Shown: piece after piece, positions 45,101 through 58,900 of the stretch
How the letters are laid out: each line of letters begins with the position of its first letter
Position numbering within the stretch: the first letter of the stretch is position 1
Source of the DNA: Symbiodinium natans
Taxonomy: Eukaryota > Sar > Dinophyceae > Suessiales > Symbiodiniaceae
Direction: 5' to 3'
Assembly: GCA_905221605.1 (NCBI GenBank)
Contig: CAJNDS010002097.1
Location: 62,001 to 126,000, forward strand
DNA: 64,000 nt
Position numbers and translations under genes: made by a program
Notes under the pieces: model-generated
The model's input: the letters and a program-made list of their open reading frames with translations, nothing else
Told to the model about the DNA's origin: nothing
Database searches by the model: none

Positions 45101-48100
45101 CGCAAAAAGCACCGACGAATCGACATCTTAGAGCCTGTGACTAAACCCTAAACACTCTACCCTGAACCCTAAACCCTAAACCCTCAACCCGGTAACCCTG
45201 AGCCCTAAACCCTAAACCCTAAACCCTTGGCAGTGCATGCCGAGGCCAGGGCTTCTCGCGCTCGCTGGGCTCAGAAGCAGGCCTCGACACTGACCCGGGG
45301 TGAGGGCTTGGGGTTTAGGGTTTAGGGTTTAGGGTTTAGGGTTTAGGGTTTAGGGTTTAGGGTTTAGGGTTTAGGGTTTAGGGCCCTAAAACCATAAAAA
45401 CCCTAACCAGCCTAAAACCTGGGCCACCGCGCTCCAAGTCCCGCAGGTCCTGCTTGAGGTTCCGGATCCGCTTGTCCTGCAGAAGGTGTAGGATTTGTTT
45501 AGGGTTTTAGGGGTTTAGGGTTTAGGGTTTAGGTTTAGGGTTTTAGGGGTTTAGGGTTTTAGGGTTTAGGGTTTTAGGGTTTTAGGGGTTTAGGGGTTTA
45601 GGGTTTAGGGGTTTAGGGTTTTAGGGGTTTCGGGTTTTAGGGTTTTAGGGGTTTTAGGGGTTTAGGGTTTTAGGGTTTTAGGGGTTTTAGGGTTTTAAGG
45701 GGTTTTAGGGGTTTTAGGAGTTTAGGTTGTATAGGGTTTAGGGTTTAAGGCCTTTAGGGCTTTGCGCTGAGGATGGTTTCGGGCTTTAGAGGGTCTACTT
45801 GAGATAGTCCATAGGTGAGTGTACGCAACGGGTACCCTAAGTGAGGCTGAAACCCATGAACCTTCAGCTACTCAGTTAACCTGGGGGAAGTAAAGGTTAA
45901 CCTTTGGGGATTATAAGGGGAGTATATTTACACCAAAACGGTTAAAGGTTACCTACTCACTACGGTAAATAACCTTAATCACTAGAATAAGGGGAGTGTA
46001 TCCCAAAAGGTTAAGGGTCACCTTCTCTAATACTAGGCTACCTCCTGCAAGCATCCTCACCGCCAGACACTGCACCGAAGTGGAAGAAGACTAGCAATAA
46101 CCATAATAAGAAGAAGAATAAAGACAGACAGAGAGAGAGAGAGAGAGAAAGAGATAGAGAGAGAGAGAGAGAAAGAAAGACAGAGAACGACAAACAAAAA
46201 GAGCAGATGCTCCTCGCTGCGCTCGAACTCCCGGAGGCGGTAGCTGTACTCCTGCCGGAGCTTCGGTTGCTTGAGCCATGGGCTAGGGTTCTTTTGGTAG
46301 AGTTTACTTGGGATTCAACTAAAAAAAATTCATTCGGGCTTTTTCTGTGGGGCGTAACCCATTCTTTCAAGGTTTCGTTTGGGTTTACTTCACGACAGCA
46401 GTTTCGGCGCAATATTCCACCCTATGCTCCCCTTAGAACCTTAACAAAAATGATATCTTTAATATGCTCCTGGGTTTTATGTAAACAAAAATAGAACAAT
46501 CCCAAGGAAGATACAGCACTAGGGCTTGGCACCTTCTCGATGTCTCGCTCGCGGTCTCGGACCCGGGCGTCGCGATCCTGCGACACGGCAGGTGTCTAGG
46601 GGAAGTTACATGGCCCCATAATGATTGTAACATGGCCCCTTACCTTGGTTGAAGAGTTTGAAGTATGGTTCCCCTGGGCTTTTATAAGGCATAAAGGGCC
46701 CAAAAAAAGGGTTCCCCAATCAAAGGCCCAAACCCCTAAAACCTAAACCCTAAATCCTGAGAAGTTGGACATGGTCTTTCTTGTCAGACGTATAAGGCCG
46801 GCGTAGTTTGGGCGGTACAAATCTGTGTGGCGTGTAGGCGGACGGGTCTAGCCCTAAATCCTGAACACAGTGCTGCGGTTTAGGGTTTAGGGTTTAGGGT
46901 TTAGGGTTTAGGGTTTAGGGTTTAGGGTTTAGGGTTTAGGGTTTAGGGTTTAGGGTTTAGGGTTTAGGGTTTAGGTTTAGGGTTTAGGGTTGGGGTTTAG
47001 GGTTTAGGGTTTAGGGCTTAGGGTATCGGGCTTAGGTTTTAGGGTTTAGGGTTTGGGGTTTGGGGTTTACGGACAGCCACAAAATGGCAAACTGAGACCT
47101 AACCCCTGGTAAGCTTAGGTTTGGGGTAAGGGTTAAGGGTTAAGGGTTTAGGGCTTAGGGCTGCAGGGTTGTAGGTTTTACGGTTGGCCTTAAGCATGAA
47201 GGTGATCATACTTTTTATGCAGGGGTCGAAAATGAATTTCCCTCGCAACCTCTGTATACTTACAATAAATGATATACAAAACTCGCCAATATGCGCATTC
47301 TCATTAAAACCAAACCCACCCCCCCCCCCCCGATAGAGTTTAGGGTCGCAAGATTTCGGAGCGCCTTAAGAAGTTCCCCCCAAAGAAAAAAGGATCCCTA
47401 TATTACCCTTAATAAGGAATAAGGAAGAATATTTCATTTTTCGGGATTCTTAAGCAATTAGTAGTGTTGCATGGCAGCCGCGCAGGGGTGTGGGCCTCGG
47501 ATCTTCTGCGGCATTTGCTGTCTGCATGCCCTAGCACGGTGGCGGCCTTAGCCATGTCGTGTTCCAGGAAACCGGCGTTTCCCCCCCGCCCCCCCCCCCC
47601 AGGAAAACTCTAAACCCTAAACCCCAACGGGCTCCAGTCGAACCGTCGCCTGCAGGGGCAATCACCTCTCCAGTGATCCACTTCAGCTACTTGACGCTGT
47701 CCAGCGCAGAGAGGGGGAGTCTCCCAAGCACCGAAGACGGGTTGAGGGTTTAGCGTTTAGGGTTTAGTGGGAGATCCGAAGGGTCGCAGAAATGCTGCTG
47801 CCATGTTCTGAGGGTTTACTGCTGGAGCAGGGTTAATTAGGGGTCTAAATCCCAAATCTCCGAACCCTCAACCCACAACCCTCACTAACACCCAAATATT
47901 CGCTCAGGCCTTATAGGCCTTGAGCCCCGAAACTGAAAACCGGAACCTTCGCCCCGACTTGGATTTAGGGTTCAAAGTTTAGGGTTTAGGGCCTTTAGGG
48001 TATAGGTTCTAGCTGGAGAGATAAGTAGCGTAGCTATATACTTACAACTGGTGTTAGGCTTAGTTGAACCCTACTTGCAACTACTCGTGATCCTTCCCTA

Positions 48101-49871
48101 AACCCTAAACCCTAAACCCTAAACCCTAAACCCTAATCCCTAACCCCTAAACCCTAAACCCAAACCCTAAGTTGTCCCTGATTCCTCAACCCCAAAAAAT
48201 TTGGCGGGTCCCGCTCGCGCCGACTTGCCCGGTAGTGCCGCGAGACGGCCTTCTCCCTCTCCTGGACCGGCGAGCTCTCTTTGCTAGGGATTTCAGGTTG
48301 AGGGTTGAAAGTGAGCAGCAGTGCACGAGGGCACAGATTACGTAAGAGTTCTCCTAAGGTCCTCAGGCTTCAAAAAGCCCGAAGACAACAGAGAATTCTG
48401 GGTTTCTGGCTGAGCCATTGGCGGGGGGAGGCAGGGGTGGGGCGCGCCTGCCAAATCTGGCCCTGGACTTGTAGGGACTGCTGGTAGGGCTGTGGGCTTC
48501 AGGGTTAAACACTTTTTGGCTAGGATGGCCGTCCTTGAAACCATCTGACAAAAATCATGCCTGAATATGAATCCTCTTAAACCCCAAAAAGGGGAAATGT
48601 AAAATGTCCCAAGGGCCTACGAGTTGTTCATGATGGCAAGGCTTGGGAGAAGTGTTGCGGGGTACTCCACCACAACCCTAAACCCTAAACCCTAAACCCT
48701 AAACCCTACACCCTGAACCCTAAGTTTGAGGTCCAGAGCCGCCAAAGCCTGGTCTCGAGGATGCGAACCCCGTCTCCTCAACCCAAAAACCCAAACCCTA
48801 ACCCCAAAACCCCTAAAACCCCTGAAAGCAAAACATAGATCCTGAACCCTAAGCCCAAAGCCCCAAAGCCCCTGAAAAACCCTAAAGATGCTCTCGGCTC
48901 CTCCCGTTCTTCATCCCGCTTGCGCTTCCGGTCCGCCTCGGACTTTCCCTGCACCGGGGCTTTCGGGAGTATATGAGTAGTTCTCTAAACTAGGGTCCCT
49001 TTTCGGGTACCCTAAATATTAGGGCCCGCCTGATAATATGAACCAAAAAACCAGAATTTCGAGAAGACGATATGGGCTTAGAGTTTAGGGTCTAGATTTC
49101 AGGCTGCTTAACTAGACCCGGGAGTAACCTAGGAATACAAAGGGTACCTTTTATGGTTTTAAGGGGAGTACAAGGGAACCCTAAACCCTAAACCCTAAAA
49201 ACCCAAGACCCAAAATCCTAAACAAAAATAAAGGCCTACTCCCGGTCCTAGTTCAGGGTTGATGATTCAGGGATGATCAGGGCCTTAAGGATGGGTAACG
49301 CCTTAAACCCTAAACCCTAAAACCCTAAAACCCTAAAACCCTAAAACCCTAAAACCCTAAAACACTAAAACCCTAAAACCCTAAACCCCTAAAACCCTAA
49401 ACCCTAAACCCTAAACCCTAAACCCTAAGCCCTAAACCCTAAAACCCTAAAACCCTAAACCCTAAACCCTAAACCCTAAACCCTAAACCCTAGAACCCTA
49501 AACCCTAAACCCTAAAGCTAAGGTTGCAAGGGGTTTAAAGGCTTGGGGGCTTCAAGGTGTCAAGGGCTTCCAGGATTCGGGCTTAAACGGGACATTGGGG
49601 TCGAAAAAGGGCCTCTGAAGGCTCAGATGGGGGTTATACGGCCTTAAGGAATTGGGGCTTAGGCGGTTTTGGGTTTCTAGGGGTTAGGGTTCAGAGCTAG
49701 AGGGGTCAGACTCCAAAACATGTGGGACTCGTGGTGCTTAGGGGTACCCGAAGAACACGAAAGCCCTGAACCCTTTAAGCTTACGGATTTGGGTTATTGG
49801 ACTCGTGGCTGGCAGGCGGGCGTCTGACCCCTTCTGATTTTGGGATGAGGGTTGATTATGCTGTCCTGACG

Positions 49872-49906
<35 letters not shown>

Positions 49907-52900
49907 ACCCCCAAACCCAAAACCCTAACCCCACACCCTAAACCCCAAAAAGAAAAGGCTGCAGTTTGCCGACTCTGTACCAAGAAACCCCAAACACCTG
50001 AGCCAGAGCCTAACAGGGATCCAGACCTAGTTCGGGTTTATATTTACAATGTTCAGGGTTCAGGGGTTTAGCGTGTTGAGAGTTGCGGAGTTTTTGGGGC
50101 TTATTTCGGGACATGAATGGCTTATAAGGGCTTCGCTTTCTACCGGGTTTTAGAGACCGACTTTCCAATGCCAAGCCATGACAACCCTCAACCGTTGCGC
50201 GCCCGCTCTTCGGTCTTGGTTCTCTCCTTCTCCTTGTCCTTGTTGTCTTTTTCGTCCTCACCGGGGGAGACTATATGGGTGGTTGCCAAAATGATGTTCC
50301 TTTTTTTGGGGGTACCCTAAAAATTAGGTGCAGTATTTTCATAAAGGGACCATAATTTTGACAACCACCCATATGAAATCCAAGAGAAACCAGGTCTCCG
50401 AGCCGGGGCAAGCCCACGACACACACCTTTTGGGAAGCCAAGCAAGGAAGGACTCAGGTCAAGGGCCCATTCGACAAAAAACAAAGCCCATTTTATCGCA
50501 GCTTTCACTAGCGGTGCCCTGGAGTGGACTCCCTAAGGCCCAACTTGGTTGGCCTTAAACCCGAAACCCTACACCTTCGGGCCACCCTAAACCCCAAGCA
50601 ACCCCAAGCCCTCATCCTCAATTTCTCAAATGGGCAGTGGTGTCTGGAGACACCAAGATTGAACTATCAATAGTTTATAGTTCAATTAATGCCTCCAGGA
50701 CTGCTGCAGTGATGGGAATACTCAAATCAGAAAACAAGAAACATGTACAACAAAAGATGGACCCCGAAACACCTATGAAGATGCTGTGTGGACCTGGAAA
50801 CTCTGCGTTGCGTTTGTTCTTGAGACAAACTTAGCATCAGGACACTTAACCGTACTAACAACATCCTAAAGCTTCACGGTGCTGCCCTCCTGCACTGGCA
50901 TCTCTTTGACAGCTTCCTATGTCCCGCCCCTGTCCATATCTTGGCAAACAGTTGCGGTTTACGGTTCAGGGTTTATAGGGTTTACAGTTGGTGGTGCACA
51001 CTGAAGCAGACCCAACCGGATACGCATCCGAACCCTAAGCCCTAAGCCGCAAATCCACTTACACAAGCCCTCAAAACGATAAACCCTAAACCCTAGCCGC
51101 CTTGGCCCCGGGTGCAGCTATCTGGGAGTCACTTTTGGGTTGAAAAACTTTGGGTACCACCTCAACGGCCCATGATCCCACGTAAGCAATGCTTCAATCC
51201 CCACTACGTCGCAGGTACTTTCGGACTGAACCCTATAAACCTACACTTGGGATGTTCTCCACTAACAGTCCTCAACGGAGATTATAGCATTCCCTACTAC
51301 AATCCCGATTAAGGACTGTTAGTTAGCATAAGGGGGAACATCCCAAGCCTAAACACAAAACCCAAAACCCAAAACCCAAAACCCAAAACCCTAAACCCTA
51401 AACCTAACATCTAACTTCTCTTCAAGAAGTACCGGGATCCTCTTCTCCACCCTCAACCCTTGAAGAGAGACGTCTCCTTCTTCTCAGCCGCCGCCTCCTT
51501 CTCCTTCTTCTCCTGCCGGCCACTGGCTAAAAAAACCACCCGGGGCCGGACCCGGAAACCCTCAAGCCCGCCTTTTCCAGAGCTTCTTTGGCGGCCTTCT
51601 CGTCCTCCTCGAAGGCTCTTCAGGGTTTAGGGTTTAGGGTTTAGGGTTTAGGGTTTAGGGTTTCGGCACTTCCCCCAACCCTGAGCCCTAAGACATCCCT
51701 GGACACCAGACCCTAGATTACCTCTCGAAACCCCTAGCAACCCTGAACCCTTATACAAACCGGAAGCCCTACCTAAGCGTACTTAGACCCAACTTATGAA
51801 CGCTATCAGCTGACACGTAGAACATGCAGGAAGGCCAAGACACCTCATGCAAAGTAAAAACACCACGAAACAAGTCCTGAAAGCCATCGGGAAGGGTCGG
51901 CTGGGGCTGAGATTTCATGGATTGGCGTGCGTGGTTTGGGGCGCTCGCGGTGTCGTGCCTCCTTGGTTTTCTGGTCCTCGCCGTCTTTGACCTGCGCAAG
52001 AATGCACCTTTCAAACCTACAAAACATCATAGCCCAAAGAACCCCAAACACTGGAAGCCTTAAACATAAAACCCTGAAGCCCTCAAACCGCAAAGAAATC
52101 CCGAACACTGGAACCCTGAACACGTAGCCCTAGGCCAAAAGAATTCCTTATTCCCAACGACAAGGCCCCGATCACACCTGTTCAACAAAACAAATCTACG
52201 TTACAAAGGCCGGTGGCCTCTATCTGTTACCCTTATACCTTAATATAGCCCCTAGATACCCGTATAAGAACCCCTATAAAGCAGAAACCTTACCTAAAGA
52301 GATCACCAACCCATCGAACACCTACGGGTTTAGGGTTTAGGGTTTAACGAGGGCTCTCAGTTCTCTTTACTAGCTTTGAAGAGGCTCTCCTGAGGCAGAT
52401 GTTGATATGTTTGGGTGGTTCGCCTAGACCCTAAACCCTAAACCCTAATCCCTAAGCCCTAAGCCCTAAGCCCCAAGCCCTAAGCCCTAGACCCGAACCT
52501 TGGCTAAGAACCTCGCGGCTGCAGTTGCACGGCCCAGGCAGAGACTCTACACAAACTAGGGCTCCAAAGCCCCTTGTTAGGAGGCTCCTGTGGAGTTCGA
52601 AGTGGGTTTAGGGTTTCGAATTTAGGGTTTAGGGTTTGGGGTTTAGGGTCTATAGGGTTTGAGGGGGATAGAGCAAGGCCACCGCAACTAGAGGTGTAAG
52701 TGGTTAGAGGTGTTTTTTTGGGGGGGTACTTACGTCATTCAACTTCGAGCTACCTACAAGCCTTCCAAGTATTTCGATGCCCGGAAGGGAGGCAGCCCAC
52801 AAAAGGGCCTTAGGGCTTGGGGTTGAAGGGAGCCGTACACCTAAACCCTAAACCCCTAAAACAGTTCCCCGGAAAGGGCCTAGGAGTTATGGGTTTTGCC

Positions 52901-55900
52901 CTATCGTAGGGTTTAGGGTGTTAGGGCCTAGGGCTTGGGGATCTTCCAGAAACCCAAAGCCAATGTGAAGGGTTCACGCCCCAAAAAGGCGAGAGCATCC
53001 TTTGTCGCCCCGGAATAGACACATAAACCAAACATGTCTGTGGGTTCTATAGGGCTATACTAAGGCTTGGGTTTTGAAGACGGATAGAATGATGCCTGTT
53101 AAAACCCTAATCCCTAAACCCTAAACCCTAAATGCAATCGGGTTCTTATGGAAGGATTAGGGCCCACAGAATATGCAATCAGCCCCAGGCCAACGCCTCT
53201 GGGAAGTCCTTGTTCTTGACGACAAGTAGCTTCTCAATCTCCTTCTCTACAGCCTGGAGTACTGGTTTAGGGTTTAGGGCTACTGGACAAACCCTGGACA
53301 CCCAAAACCGTAAACTCTGGTACTCTTCGATTGGGGTTCAGGCTGTAGCTGTGGCAGCTTTCGCAAAAAGTCAAGCTTCCCATGCCCATCCTCAACTGGG
53401 CAAAGGGAAGGTTCCCATCGTCACACCTTGCGCCCGGAAACAGACCGCTAGTTTCGAATAGTGATTTCAGGTGGTGTTATCCCAAATAACCCTAAACCCT
53501 AAAACCCCTAAATCCCTAAAACCGCAAAAACCCAAAAACCCTAAAATCCGAAAACCCTAAAAACCCTAAACCTAAAACCCTAACACCCTCAACCTCTGGC
53601 CTCATTCTCCTTACGCAGCTCTGCCACGAGCTGCTCTTCGGAGAGGGGGTCGGGGACTCCATCCTTCTTGTCTTTGTCCTGCGACAGACACTTCTTCTTC
53701 TCAAACCCGTGGTTGGGTTTAGGGTGTAGGGTGTAGGGTGTCGGGTGTCGGGTGTCGGGTGTCGGGTGTAGGGTGTAGGGTGTAGGGTTTAGGGTTTAGG
53801 GTTTAGAGTTTAGGGTTTAGGGTGTAGGGGTTTAGGGTTAAGGGTGTAGGGTTAGGCCTAAACCCTAAACCCTAAACCCCAAACACAGCTCCTCCTCCTT
53901 ACGCTTCTTGAGGATCTCTTCACGACGGCTGGCCTGCTCAAGCATTGGCAGCTCAAACGCCTCTGTAATGCGGCATGTTCTTCGAACGCCCTTGGGGTTT
54001 CTTTCGGAGGGGACTTTCGGCATGTTCTTCGAAAGCTCTTGGGGATTCTTTCGGGGGGGGGAGGGGGGGTTGAGGGTGTCGGGTTTGGGGTTTGGGGTTT
54101 GGGTTTGGGGGCAGAAACAGTGAAGCGCATGAAAGGCTTGAAAGAGTATAGGCCCTCAAGGGAAAGCAGAAGATGCGTGACAGCGCAGTGAAAAACACGC
54201 GCAACAAACAAACGAATCGGGAAAAAATTTTACAACACTGCAACAAGTCAAGCCCAACGCACCTTCATCCAAACCGCCACCGACTTGGTAGATACGAATA
54301 CTTGGAGGTTCATGGTACATATTAACCAGTAAGAACTGTACTTACAACCCACTTATAAGCCCCTTAAGTGCCCTAATATGGTTATAAGTACAGGTATATT
54401 TAGTTAATAAGTACCATGACCCTCCAAGTAGAGGATGTACGAGAGCCTGCAGCCTGCCGAATTGGGTGAAACACGGCACGGCCTTCCAGGTGTCGATTGT
54501 CTGCTTGGCCTTCTCCTGAAAGCAGGCTTTTGCAAGCAAGGCCCCCGGAACCCGAAATGCGCCAGCTCATGCCTGAACCCTAAACCCTAAACCCTAAACC
54601 CAAAACCCTAAACCCTAAACCCTAAACCCTAAACCCCCAGCCCTAAACCACAAAAAACCCAGATCTCCAAGCCTCCCACAGCCCAAACCCACAGAACCCT
54701 CAACGTCTCAACACTTCAGGGGGGCTCGATGATGGAAAAAGCGCACTGCACATCCGAAACCTCAAACCCCTAAGTCCAAAACGGCCCACACCCACAAACC
54801 TCCCACTAACCCTAAACCCTAAACCCTAAACCCTAAACTACTTCTCAACCGGACAGCCGGCTTGCCCTAGACCCTGAACACCAAAAACCATTTCGTCGTA
54901 GCTTGGATGGCCCTTAAAACCCTCTGAAGAATCATCCTGAATAATGGGTTTAGGGTTTAGGGTTCTAGGGTTTAGGGTTTAGGGTTTAGGGCTTGAATCC
55001 CTGATAGGGCCTGTTAGTATAAGGAGAACATCCCAACTAATAAGGGAAAACGTAACATATCCCAAAGGGCCTTCCTAGGTAGTGAAAGCAAGCATCTAAG
55101 GGAAGTTACATTGACATGGTCCCTCAATTTGGTCTCCTGCCTTCATCTAAGCGGTTCTGAAGTATGGGCCTTGGGTTTTCGTAGGGTATACAAGGGATAT
55201 ATGAGGGGTTCCCATTCAACGGCCCGTACTAAGAGACCATGCAACTACCCTTAGAAAGCCGAACGGTAACATCAGCCTCCACGATTATCAAGAACAATAG
55301 CAATCACCGTCACAAAAAAGGTCACAACAATTACATCCGAAATAACAATGATAACAACAATAAACCTTAACAATCAGAACAAAACATGACATTCATAGCA
55401 AGTAAAAAACAATAACAAGAACAGCGAATTTTCACATATCAGGCCCGAAATCACAAAACACATTAGAAATGACAACAAACACAAACGCTAAACAAAACAA
55501 CAACAATAACCAACAACAGCCCTAAAGCCTAAACCCAGCTTCCCACACCCCCCGATCCCCCCACCTCGCACTTCACTGAACCCAAAAACAAAAAACCCTA
55601 AAACTAAACCCTAAGCCCTAAACTCTAAACCCTAAACCCTAAACTCTAAACCCTAAACCCTAAACCCTAAACCCTGCACCCTAACCCCTAAACCCTAAAC
55701 CCTAAACCCTAAACCCTAAACCCTAAACCCTAAACCCTAAACCCTAAACCCTACCCCCCCCCCCCCCCCCCCTACCCCGACCTCGCATTTCACCAGAAGC
55801 TTCTTGTCGCACAGCTGCTTCTCGTGGAGGAACTCCAAAGCTCGCCAGACTCCCTGGGGCTCCTGTGGGGTTTAGGGTTTAGGGTTTAGGGTTTAGGGTT

Positions 55901-58900
55901 TGGAGTTTTTTAGGGTTTAGGGTTTAGGGTTTGGGGTTTGGAGTTTCGGGTTTAGGGTTTGGGGTTTAGGGTTTATAGGGTTTAGGGTTTGGGGTTTGGG
56001 GTTTGGGGTTTGGGGTTTAGGGTGTATGGGGTTTATGGGGTTGCAGGGTCCATCGGGTTTATAGGTTTTATAGGGTTCACAGGGTTTATGGGGTTTACCG
56101 GGCTTATGGGTTTAGAGGGTTTGTGGGGTATATAGGGGTTCACGGGGCTTATGGGGTGTACAAGGTTTAGGGATGTGTGTTGGGACTGCTATGTTTTGCA
56201 CGAGATATGTTCGGGGAGGTTGTTTAGCATGGGCATTCTTACTTGTCAATTATTGGAAAGCAATAATCCTGATGTTTGTGCTAATGTTGCTATTGCTACG
56301 CTGTTGCACCTGCAGTGTGGATTACAACGCTGATCGTATCATTCGTGGTCTTCAACGCTGTGTTATTGCTGTTACTGATCGTGGCGCTGGTCGTGCTTAT
56401 GATTGTTATAAAGGCAGACAACCTACTGTTGATAGTAAATAGTGTGTTACTATGCCACAAGTCACAAACCACAAAACCTTGCTGAAAGCTGGCATCGCAA
56501 GACACGTTTTGTTTCAACCGTAAACCCTGAACTCACCTTTATTCGCCAGTTCCTAACTCAGTTCCCGTGCGTATCACCGATTTCCTCTTAAAAACTCAAA
56601 CGAACACCAAAGAACTTCTAAAAAAAGACCTCTAGCTCAAAACCCAAACTACAGTTCTGTAAGGGTTCAGGGACTTCAGACAAGCCCAAAAAAAACCTAC
56701 AGCCTGACACAACCTAGAAGCCCTGAAGCCCGAAAAGCCCTGAACATGTGAAAAACCTCAAGACGCTAAACCCAAAACCCTAAACCCTAAACCCTATACC
56801 CTAAACCTAGGGGGCATTCTGGAGTCTCGAAACAACGTTGGCCCACACGTCCGTCACTGGAGGTGCTGGTGCCCTCGTATCGTTCCCGTCTCAGGTCTGT
56901 ATTCTCTTGGGGTAGTCTCTTGGTAGGGTTTAGGGTTTAGGGTTTAGGGTTTAGGGTTTAGGGTTTAGGGTTTAGGGTTTAGGGTTTAGGGTTTAGGGTT
57001 TAGGGTTTAGGGTTTGGGGTTAAACGGGTACCCCTTATATACCCTTTTCGAAGTTTTGGCCCATACATCAGAACGCTTTAAGGGAGGCAAGGGACCATAT
57101 TCAGGGCCCATGAATATGACTTCCCTTAGAGCATTCTGAGACTCTTTCCTAAGATGATGGCGATTGCTACCCCTGAGCTCCCGATCCCTAGATGTGCCCT
57201 ACAACCCGGTTTGGGGTTTAGGGTTTAGGGATTTGGGTTTAGGGTTTACCCGCAAAACCTCCCCAGCACCCTGAACTCCTGAGCCCTTGGCAGAACAAAA
57301 CCTCTGAATGGGTAGAATTCTAAATTAGGGTCCCTTGTGGGGGTCCTTGTTATAAGGTGCCGTGCAAAATAGGGACCCAAAAACAGGGACCCTAAACCCT
57401 AAACCCTAAACCCTGAACCCTAAACCCTAAACCCTAAACCCTGAACCCTAAACCCCAAACCCCAAACCCTGAACCCTGAACCCTAAACCCTAAACCCGCC
57501 CTAAACCCTGAACCCTGAACCCTGAACCTTAAACCTAATCTAGAGAACTACCCTAAATGTATACCAAAACATCGGCAACCGCAGCCACAGGGTTTTGCTG
57601 CCTCGAAGTCGCAGAAGCCGAACGATGTGAGCCTGGGACGATGTGCTCAGGGGGTCATGACCCCGAAGCCCTAGACCCTAAACCCTGAAAACCCGATAAG
57701 GTTGAGGGTATGGGTGAGTTCAGCCTGTCCTCAGAAGTTCATGGCCCTACGCCCACCTAGAGGAATCATGTGGGGAGTTCCCTCAGTCTCCTGAGTCCCC
57801 TATGCCACCAGCCCCAAGATGACGCTCTTAATGTAGGATTTAGGGTTTAGGGTTTAGGGTTTAGGGTTTAGGGTTTAGGGTTTAGGGTTTAGGGTTTAGG
57901 GTAAGCCCTAAACTCTAACCCCCAAACCCAAAGCGCCCTGTCAATCCTAGACCCCATGCCGACACCTCAACCCTCCCTCCAAACTCTAAGCCCCCCTGAA
58001 CCCCGGACCCTCAACCCGAAACCACAACCCTCAACCCTGAACCCTGAACCCTAAACCCTCAGCCCTAAACCCTAAACCCTTCGCAACTGCTGGAGACGTC
58101 CGAGCGCTCGCACTTCGAAGTGTTCGGGTCGGCGGCCCTATTCCACTTGCTGACCTCCCAGGCTACTCATTGCTTAGGACCCCCCCCCCCATTTAAAAAA
58201 CTCTTCCTCAATAGAGGGGTTGTTATCATTCATGTCTTTTTGGGGGGTTCCTAAGCAAATAGTCTCTTCCTTATAAGGGTAATGGAGGGGTCGTTATCTT
58301 TGATTTTTTGGGGGTTCTTAAGCAAGGAGTCTTGCCCCTCCTGGCAGTAGCCAACCCTCTTTTGGGTTGGCTTCTTGATACCGGGCACCCATGGCCCATA
58401 CAAACAATGGTTCGGAGCTTCAGGCACTTCGGAACCCTAAACCCTAAGCCCTAAGTTCTTAAACCAAACAAGAACTTCTCATGGAGGCTCTGGCCTTATT
58501 GCAGGGCTGATCTGCACTATCGGCTCCTTTGCATTCTCTACTGCCATATCTTCCCGAAACCCTTATACCCTTAAAGCCTTAACCCTTAAACCCTAATGGC
58601 TTAGTCTTGAAAACAATAAAGAGTCCCCAACAACAGAGAGTCCTACTCAAGGGGGCTTGCGGGGGGTTCACAAGGTCTTTCGTGCTGAGGGAGCTAGATA
58701 AGTGCTCATGGAACCAACTAGTACATAATACACTATATATAATACATAACGTATGATATACAATGTGTGTATGTATATTATGTATAGTATGTAACCTACG
58801 AAGTTTCTTATAAACACCAAGCTCTGTTGCTAATGCAATTGTTTTATTTAATGTTGGTAATGCATTCATTGGATTTGGTAAAAAAAAACAAAAATGGTTT

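Noticed and set aside
46038-46412. Ser/Leu-rich minus-strand ORF
   Set aside because: Mostly GA/CT microsatellite; only the small EYSYRLREFERSE part is kept as an exon.
50637-50834. Plus-strand 65-codon ORF with fair composition
   Set aside because: No recognised domain, no clear acceptor, and it lies in an intron of the minus-strand gene; left out of the gene list although a gene fragment is possible.
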